This document shows, in pieces, positions 31,535 to 35,522 of a stretch of DNA of 35,522 nucleotides. The translations under genes and the position numbers were made by a program. The stretch lies in NCBI GenBank assembly GCA_022562395.1, contig JADFPI010000009.1, positions 1 to 35,522 of the forward strand, read 5' to 3'. The DNA is from Patescibacteria group bacterium. Its GTDB lineage: Bacteria > Patescibacteriota > Microgenomatia > UBA8517. Below the pieces are notes generated by a model. The model was not told the origin of the DNA. It saw only the letters and a program-made list of their open reading frames with translations, and searched no databases. The first letter of the stretch is position 1. Every line of letters begins with the position of its first letter.

Positions 31535-31735
31535 TTATTCGGCAAGTTTTACGTTTTTTGCACTTGGGCCTCTATCGCCCTCTACAACATCAAACGTAAC
31601 TTCTGCTCCTTCTTGGAGCTCTTCAAAAGTAACACCGCTCAAATCATTAGAGTGAAAAAAAAGATCCTTTTCTTCTCCCTCGCGAGAAATGAACCCAAAT
31701 CCTCTATCTGTTTTTGTTTTAATTTTTCCCTTCAT
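31535..31735 (-). CDS. cold-shock protein (CspA family)
   Basis: A 66-residue OB-fold RNA chaperone: KGKIKTKTDRGFGFISREG holds RNP1 (GFGFI), DLFFHSNDL holds RNP2, and GAEVTFDVVEGDRGPSAKNVKL is the standard C-terminal half. It differs from typical CspA in lacking the conserved Trp (KxKTDRGFGFI). It would bind single-stranded RNA or DNA. The in-frame stop upstream fixes the start at 31735. A TATAAT (31799-31794, minus) predicts a leader of about 50 nt. Confidence 0.92.
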   Translation of the reverse strand: MKGKIKTKTDRGFGFISREGEEKDLFFHSNDLSGVTFEELQEGAEVTFDVVEGDRGPSAKNVKLAE

Positions 31736-31799
31736 AGAATTTTTTGATAGACTTTATTGATTAAATCTACTTGTACCTCCTTTCTGTTTTTTTATTATA
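31736..31799 (-). promoter_or_regulatory. promoter and leader of the cold-shock gene
   Basis: TATAAT (31799-31794, minus) precedes an AG-rich leader of about 50 nt. It contains AAAGGAGGT (31783-31775), a strong SD that is about 40 nt from the start codon and has no start codon at normal distance. A role in folding-dependent initiation is possible. Confidence 0.45.
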
Positions 31800-31823
31800 C
31801 AACTTCAGAAGATAATTATCGAA

Positions 31824-32507
31824 TTATTGGGGTTGTCTAGTGGGCGTTTTACCATTCCGTAGCTTTCTCGAGCCTCGGAGCTCTACCTTGCGGGCAGGCA
31901 TGTTTATGAGAAGGGGTAGCGGGATTTGACTAGCACTGACTGCTTCAATTTTTAACTCCTCACCTACCTCTTCACTAGTTCTCATCGCCAAAGCGATTAA
32001 GTTATACTGCCTTTCAACTACCAGTCGCACCATTCCTGTTCGTAAGTCATATCGAATACCTCTATCACGAGTTGTTGCAGATGGTGCCGCAACCAACACG
32101 CGATTTTTTCTTAAATGTCTATCTATTCTCCGCAGGCCAAGCTCTCCGACCGTATAATTGCGACCTTCTTTTACAGCAGAGATTAGTGCCGGTTCAATCG
32201 CTTTGGCCAAGTCTTGATCGCGTAAATTTTTAAGAGTATTATTACGGGCAATAGCCAGTACTCGATTTTCAGTACTATATTGTGAAGCAAAATAAGCAAA
32301 ATACACCAAACCTTGAATTGATGGATCAAGAAAAGGCGAGGTATTTTCATTGCCCTCTTGACCAATATAATTTGAGAGAGCAACAGTTGCTTCGTTAAAC
32401 ACGCCATCGGGAAGTTTTCCAATAAATTGAATGCGCGTGTTGTCGGCCAGCTAGCGTCGATGGAGTGGATTGTTAATTGTGAGGCCTTCTTTACTCATCG
32501 AGAACAT
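31824..32507 (-). pseudogene. hypothetical gene interrupted by an in-frame amber codon
   Basis: The track ORF starts at GTG 32402, but the frame continues upstream through LADNTRIQFIGKLPDG to a TAG at 32453-32451, and beyond it to ATG 32507 (MFSMSKEGLTINNPLHRR). The whole reads as one 227-codon frame with a single TAG at codon 19 (CAG to TAG is the simplest origin). I recognise no family; the middle is helical with basic stretches. The 3' end (MPARKVELRGSRKLRNGK) overlaps a GC-rich repeat word and looks like an altered C-terminus. It may be a recent pseudogene, or a shorter protein from GTG 32402. Confidence 0.55.
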
Positions 32508-32667
32508 TGTACCAATAAATAAAATTATCTGAAGCTCTTTCTTTGATTGTTCCACCCTTGTCTTAATATAAATCTTGTCAAAGAACTGTATTTACACAAA
32601 GAATAATAAACTTTGCTTGTCATTGTAGTTTTAACGAAGGCAGGTCAGGGTAACTTATCTTCAAAAC
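32508..32667. other. gap between amber-split gene and toxin gene
   Basis: An A/T-rich gap of 160 bases with no ORF I would support. It holds only the probable minus-strand upstream region of the amber-split gene (TTTATTGGTACA just before ATG 32507) and a decayed GGCAGG repeat word near 32636. Confidence 0.4.
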
Positions 32668-32928
32668 TTAATACTCGTCGTGAGTAATGACATCAGTAAG
32701 CAGTATGGTGTCTTTTACAATTAAGAATGTAATTCTTAAATTTCCTTCTATCCAAATAGCAAATTCATGAACTCTTTTGCCCCCAAGCCGATGTATTTTT
32801 AGGGACGGATGTTTTATATCTTTTTCAAGAAGTTTTAGTTGTTTGCTAACTTTCTTTTTAAGTTGAGGGTTTTTACTGAGTCTTTTACTTAATCGTCTAT
32901 CAAAACGGGGAGTAGACCTAAGCTTCAT
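32668..32928 (-). CDS. RelE/ParE-type toxin
   Basis: An 86-residue basic protein with the RelE/ParE fold pattern: STPRFDRRLSKRLSKNPQLKKKVSKQLKLLEKD (two basic helices), LKIHRLGGKRVHEFAIWIEGNLRITFLI (central sheet) and a C-terminal ILLTDVITHDEY. Members are mostly mRNA interferases or gyrase poisons; which one applies cannot be told here. It starts 2 nt after the antitoxin stop, a standard antitoxin-first operon. Confidence 0.85.
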   Translation of the reverse strand: MKLRSTPRFDRRLSKRLSKNPQLKKKVSKQLKLLEKDIKHPSLKIHRLGGKRVHEFAIWIEGNLRITFLIVKDTILLTDVITHDEY

Positions 32929-32930
32929 AG

Positions 32931-33203
32931 CTACAGGCTATTTAAATATTCGTCTATATTATCTATCTTTTTTGTTTTACCTTTTCTGTAATCATCTAAG
33001 GCACGCAGTGCTATTTTTTCTCTTTCCTTACTCATTTTGAAAATGGGCATATCCATATCCTTAACGTCGTCAATAATTAGATTCTTTACATAGGCAGATA
33101 AAGTTAACCCGAACTTATCCGCCTTACTCTTTAAATAGGCATAAAGTTGTTCAGGTATAGTAATTTTAATTTGGCTAACAGGAGTAGTTGATAACTTAGG
33201 CAT
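32931..33203 (-). CDS. antitoxin, ribbon-helix-helix type
   Basis: A 90-residue protein. Its N-terminal half fits a ribbon-helix-helix DNA-binding fold (SQIKITIPEQLYAYLKSKADKFGLTLSAYVKNLI), and the charged C-terminal half (KEREKIALRALDDYRKGKTKK) would wrap the toxin. It precedes the RelE-type toxin by 2 nt. The promoter is covered by repeated AGTACTA sites, so it probably represses its own operon. The start at 33203 is fixed by the promoter spacing. Confidence 0.83.
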   Translation of the reverse strand: MPKLSTTPVSQIKITIPEQLYAYLKSKADKFGLTLSAYVKNLIIDDVKDMDMPIFKMSKEREKIALRALDDYRKGKTKKIDNIDEYLNSL

Positions 33204-33238
33204 AGTACTATTTTAGTACTAAAAATAGTACCAGTCAA
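33204..33238 (-). promoter_or_regulatory. toxin-antitoxin promoter with AGTACTA operator repeats
   Basis: On the minus strand: TTGACT (33238-33233), a 17-nt spacer, TAAAAT (33215-33210), 6 nt, ATG 33203: a leaderless arrangement. Three AGTAC words spaced 11 and 12 nt (33204, 33215, 33227) cover the -10 and spacer, each nearly palindromic, as expected for ribbon-helix-helix autoregulation. Confidence 0.8.
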
Positions 33239-33290
33239 GGACTAACTGAGTACTTTGCAGGGATTAGTAAATTGAAAATCTTGAGTGAAA

Positions 33291-33411
33291 CCGAAGGGTT
33301 AGAACTGCCCTGATGAAGTCTGGGGCGAAAGAAATGGAGTTATTGGCGGCTTTGTTGATGAGAAAGAAGGTAAGCGACCCGTCGAGTTTAGAAATAGAAC
33401 CAAATCTTCTC
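33291..33411. repeat. diverged repeat pair X-Y upstream of the EamA gene
   Basis: X (33291-33370) aligns without gaps over about 80 nt with 34503-34581 downstream of the EamA gene; shared words include CGAAGGG, TAGAACT and AGTTATT. Y (33376-33411, ending GAACCAAATCTTCTC) matches 34372-34408. Order is X-Y here and Y-X downstream, same strand. Both X copies have open frames on both strands. The gap 33239-33482 holds nothing else I can support. Confidence 0.55.
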
Positions 33412-33482
33412 AGAGCTAAAACTCCTCTATGACTACCTTAATCCTTCCCTGAAAGTTCTATCCGGCCAACTCCCTGTGTGAA

Positions 33483-34367
33483 GTGGAACATGATATATTT
33501 GACCTAGTGAAGCAAGGCTATCTTTGGACCTTACTGGCAACCTCTATTTTCGCCATAAGTAGCGGCATACTCGTCAAATTAATAACAGTTCCTGCTCTTA
33601 CTCTTTACTCTATCGGTGCATTTTGGGGAATTATCTTTCTACTCATCGTTTTAACGTTTAAACGAAAACTTCGCGACTTGTTTAATTATCCACGCAAGAC
33701 ATTATTCTTGATGCTGGGGGTTGGATTAGCAACTTCAATCAACAACGGGTTATTCTTTACCGCCCTTAAAAGCGGGCTTGTATCTAATGCCGTATTGACC
33801 CACTACTTGGCCCCGATATTTGTTGTTTTAGTGTTTGAACCAGTTATGCTCAAAGAAAAAATAACAACCCGAAACGTTTTATTATCAGTCTTGGGCCTAA
33901 TAGGCCTTTTTATTTTAGTCTTACCAGACTTGAAAGGTTCAATTGACCTTGCTTTAATTTACGGTTCTTTGTCAGCCGTATTTTTCGCCTTCCACAGGGT
34001 TCTTGAGAAAAAAGTTACACAAACCAAGGCAGACCCCTGGAGCGCAGTGGTTTATAAAAACTTAGTCCCTGTGGTATTGTTTTCGCCTTTTGCAATCCGT
34101 TCAATTAGTGAGGGAGTCTCTCTTCAAAATCAACTATTGCTAGCTTTGTTTGGAGTTTTAGTGCTCGGTGTGGGCTTTGTAATTTTGTTCAAGGGAATTA
34201 AGTTAATTTCAGCAACAAGTGTTTCAATCTTAAGCTATGTTGAACCAATTGGGGCTATTGTATTAGCAGCAATTTTCTTCAGTGAAGCTGTAAGTGTCTA
34301 TACCTTCATAGGTGGATTACTGATAGTTTCAAGTGGAATAGGAGTTATTAAAAGACAGTCCCAATAA
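33483..34367 (+). CDS. EamA/DMT superfamily transporter
   Basis: A 294-residue protein with about ten TM segments in two repeated EamA halves: WTLLATSIFAISSGILVKL, FLMLGVGLATSINNGLFFTALK, SNAVLTHYLAPIFVVLV in the first, and LIYGSLSAVFFAFHRVLEKK, VLGVGFVILFKGIKLI, SILSYVEPIGAIVLAAIFF in the second. Substrates of the family are metabolites or amino acids; none can be assigned. The start is GTG 33483, with no SD and a stop 11 codons upstream, so the true start is uncertain. It lies between two copies of a diverged repeat. Confidence 0.85.
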   Translation: MEHDIFDLVKQGYLWTLLATSIFAISSGILVKLITVPALTLYSIGAFWGIIFLLIVLTFKRKLRDLFNYPRKTLFLMLGVGLATSINNGLFFTALKSGLVSNAVLTHYLAPIFVVLVFEPVMLKEKITTRNVLLSVLGLIGLFILVLPDLKGSIDLALIYGSLSAVFFAFHRVLEKKVTQTKADPWSAVVYKNLVPVVLFSPFAIRSISEGVSLQNQLLLALFGVLVLGVGFVILFKGIKLISATSVSILSYVEPIGAIVLAAIFFSEAVSVYTFIGGLLIVSSGIGVIKRQSQ

Positions 34368-34371
34368 CTGT

Positions 34372-34581
34372 GACCCATAGAATTTGGAAATGGAACCAAA
34401 TCTTTTCTTCGTTCAAACCCTTGTGCGAGCCTAGCTGGGTGACTAACCGAACGATGTCTTAATGATCCTGAGCACTTCGATTTCACTCAGTATTATAACT
34501 GGTCGAAGGGCTAGAACTTCTCTTGTACAGTCAGACACCAAGGAAACGCAGTTATTAGCAAGTTTGCTGCTAATTAAGGAA
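34372..34581. repeat. diverged repeat pair Y-X downstream of the EamA gene
   Basis: Y (34372-34408; GAACCAAATCTTTTC) and X (34503-34581) repeat the elements at 33291-33411 in reversed order but the same orientation. Between them lies a CCTGAGCACTTCGA...ACTCAG segment resembling the lexA-uvrB hairpin region. The gap 34368-34648 holds only this and the promoter of the next gene. Confidence 0.55.
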
Positions 34582-34635
34582 ACAAAAAAGTTTGCTTCGT
34601 TACTCCTCTTCTAGATAGTTAGCTGGTTAATTTGT

Positions 34636-34648
34636 TAAAATCTGTTGT
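34636..34648 (+). promoter_or_regulatory. -10 box of the MBL-fold gene
   Basis: TAAAAT (34636-34641) plus 7 nt lead to ATG 34649. No good -35 and no SD. Confidence 0.5.
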
Positions 34649-35470
34649 ATGAAAGAGAAGCTTACTGTTTTGGGAAGTGGCGTTGGAGTTCATGGCTTAC
34701 CTTATCAGAAAGAGTTACGCTACCCACCTGGCTATCTGTTAGAAAAAGACGGAATTAGGATCCTTCTTGATTGTAGCGAGGGCATGGATACCCGTTTGAC
34801 AAGCCTAGGAATTGATTACGGATCAATCCATACAGTCTTTATTTCCCATTTTCATCCTGATCACTTTCAAGTGGCGAATCTTGTATTCTCTTCTGCTCTA
34901 AAACGGCGACACGAAAATAAGTCTCCGCTTAAGATGAGGATAATAGGACCAATAGGTTTGGAGAAAAACTTTTGGGCAATCTGGAATATGTGGTGGAAAT
35001 CATCTCCTAATTCAATATTTGGTACTTTAGCAGATCTAGAATTTGTAGAGTTAAGCGACAAAGATACAAATCGACTTAATGATCAAGCCAAACTGACTGG
35101 GTATTCGGTGTGGCACGATCACGGAAAGGCGACAGCCTTGGCGGTAAAAATCGAGTTTGGAGATGGATTTATTTTCTCCTATTCCGGCGATAGCTCCGTA
35201 TGTGATGGCCTTGTTGAAGCTGCCACAAATGCCAACATATTTTTGTGTGAAGCCTCTGTTCATATTGGAGAAGACAAGACCAAAGAGTCAGGTCATTTAA
35301 ACCCTTTTCAGGCAGGACAAGTTGCAGCTCAGTCAGGTGTGGGGAATCTTTGGTTGACTCATTATTGGGGTAAAGACAAAGAGAAACAGATGATTGACGA
35401 AGTTCGTAAAGGAGGATTTAAAGACAACGTTCACATTGCAAGGGATTTTGATGTACTTCCTCTTAAATGA
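34649..35470 (+). CDS. MBL-fold metallo-hydrolase (RNase Z-like)
   Basis: A 273-residue metallo-beta-lactamase-fold hydrolase. The metal site is complete: FISHFHPDHFQ (HxHxDH), a HDHGK motif, the bridging Asp in YSGDSSVCDG and a late His in ESGHLNPFQAG, then LTHYW. The opening LTVLGSGVGVHGLPYQ and DCSEGMDTRL resemble RNase Z-type members, but without the RNase Z exosite insertion I would not call it a tRNA enzyme. The substrate is unknown. The gene is complete and followed by 52 bases without features at the window end. Confidence 0.85.
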   Translation: MKEKLTVLGSGVGVHGLPYQKELRYPPGYLLEKDGIRILLDCSEGMDTRLTSLGIDYGSIHTVFISHFHPDHFQVANLVFSSALKRRHENKSPLKMRIIGPIGLEKNFWAIWNMWWKSSPNSIFGTLADLEFVELSDKDTNRLNDQAKLTGYSVWHDHGKATALAVKIEFGDGFIFSYSGDSSVCDGLVEAATNANIFLCEASVHIGEDKTKESGHLNPFQAGQVAAQSGVGNLWLTHYWGKDKEKQMIDEVRKGGFKDNVHIARDFDVLPLK

Positions 35471-35522
35471 CTGAATACCTCACGGTAGTTGATAAGAAAA
35501 ATCGACCACTACCAAAGAAATT

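Noticed and set aside
33313-33432. Short ORF MKSGAKEMELLAALL... in repeat X as a real gene
   Set aside because: The downstream copy is similar in both strand readings, lacks a consistent start, and the order of elements is rearranged; a repeat is the safer call.
34410-34450. tRNA-like words (GTTCAAACC, CCTAGCTGGGTGA) near 34.4 kb
   Set aside because: The order and spacing do not form a cloverleaf and no acceptor stem was found.

Overview
The window looks like a chromosomal segment of a Candidate Phyla Radiation (Patescibacteria) bacterium, probably of the Microgenomates type. This is inferred from content: moderate-to-low GC, many short or divergent single-copy genes (HolA, UvrC without its HhH tail, Obg without a C-terminal extension), an EF-Tu-domain-2-like mini protein, a bifunctional sugar-phosphate isomerase, a CxxC-x17-CxxC zinc-ribbon protein, and the standard code (TAA, TAG and TGA all end genes). 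No rRNA, tRNA, CRISPR array or transposase was seen.

Layout. 1-1083: end of ruvC, the EF-like mini protein and a small HExxH metallopeptidase, tightly packed. 1159-10208: holA, then a carbon-metabolism run (phosphoglucomutase/phosphomannomutase, phosphoglucose/phosphomannose isomerase, PEP synthase, enolase, independent phosphoglycerate mutase) ending in a DedA membrane protein. Together these cover pyruvate to PEP to 2-PG to 3-PG and the hexose-phosphate interconversions that feed glycan precursors. 10239-19342: a DNA-repair block with lexA divergent from uvrB, then uvrA, a secreted transglutaminase-like protein, and uvrC overlapping it. 19421-21385: a small membrane protein, secG and a membrane-anchored family-5 solute-binding protein. 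21389-26563 (minus): a 1724-residue two-TM protein with an embedded transglutaminase-like triad. 26564-28604: a decayed secreted-protein remnant, an orphan ATP-grasp enzyme and the zinc-ribbon protein. 28691-31363: obg, a DUF3105 protein, an unknown CxxC protein and an isoprenylcysteine-methyltransferase-like membrane protein. 31364-35522: a loosely packed accessory stretch with a cold-shock protein, an amber-interrupted gene, a RelE-type toxin-antitoxin pair, an EamA transporter flanked by diverged repeats, and an MBL-fold hydrolase.

The strongest cross-cutting signal is in the promoters. At many first-in-operon genes a -10 hexamer ends exactly 6 (once 7) nt before the start codon, and several have a good -35 at 17-18 nt: lexA, the secreted transglutaminase, secG, obg, the methyltransferase, the antitoxin and the MBL protein. 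This implies leaderless transcripts. Genes inside operons and a few others use Shine-Dalgarno sequences instead. The promoter fit also corrects several starts (lexA, the methyltransferase). Other points of interest are a 16-codon upstream ORF that overlaps uvrA by ATGA and repeats uvrA's first six residues, a Thr in place of the nucleophilic Ser of phosphoglycerate mutase, and paired diverged repeats around the EamA gene. All calls rest on reading the sequence and family knowledge; no searches were run.
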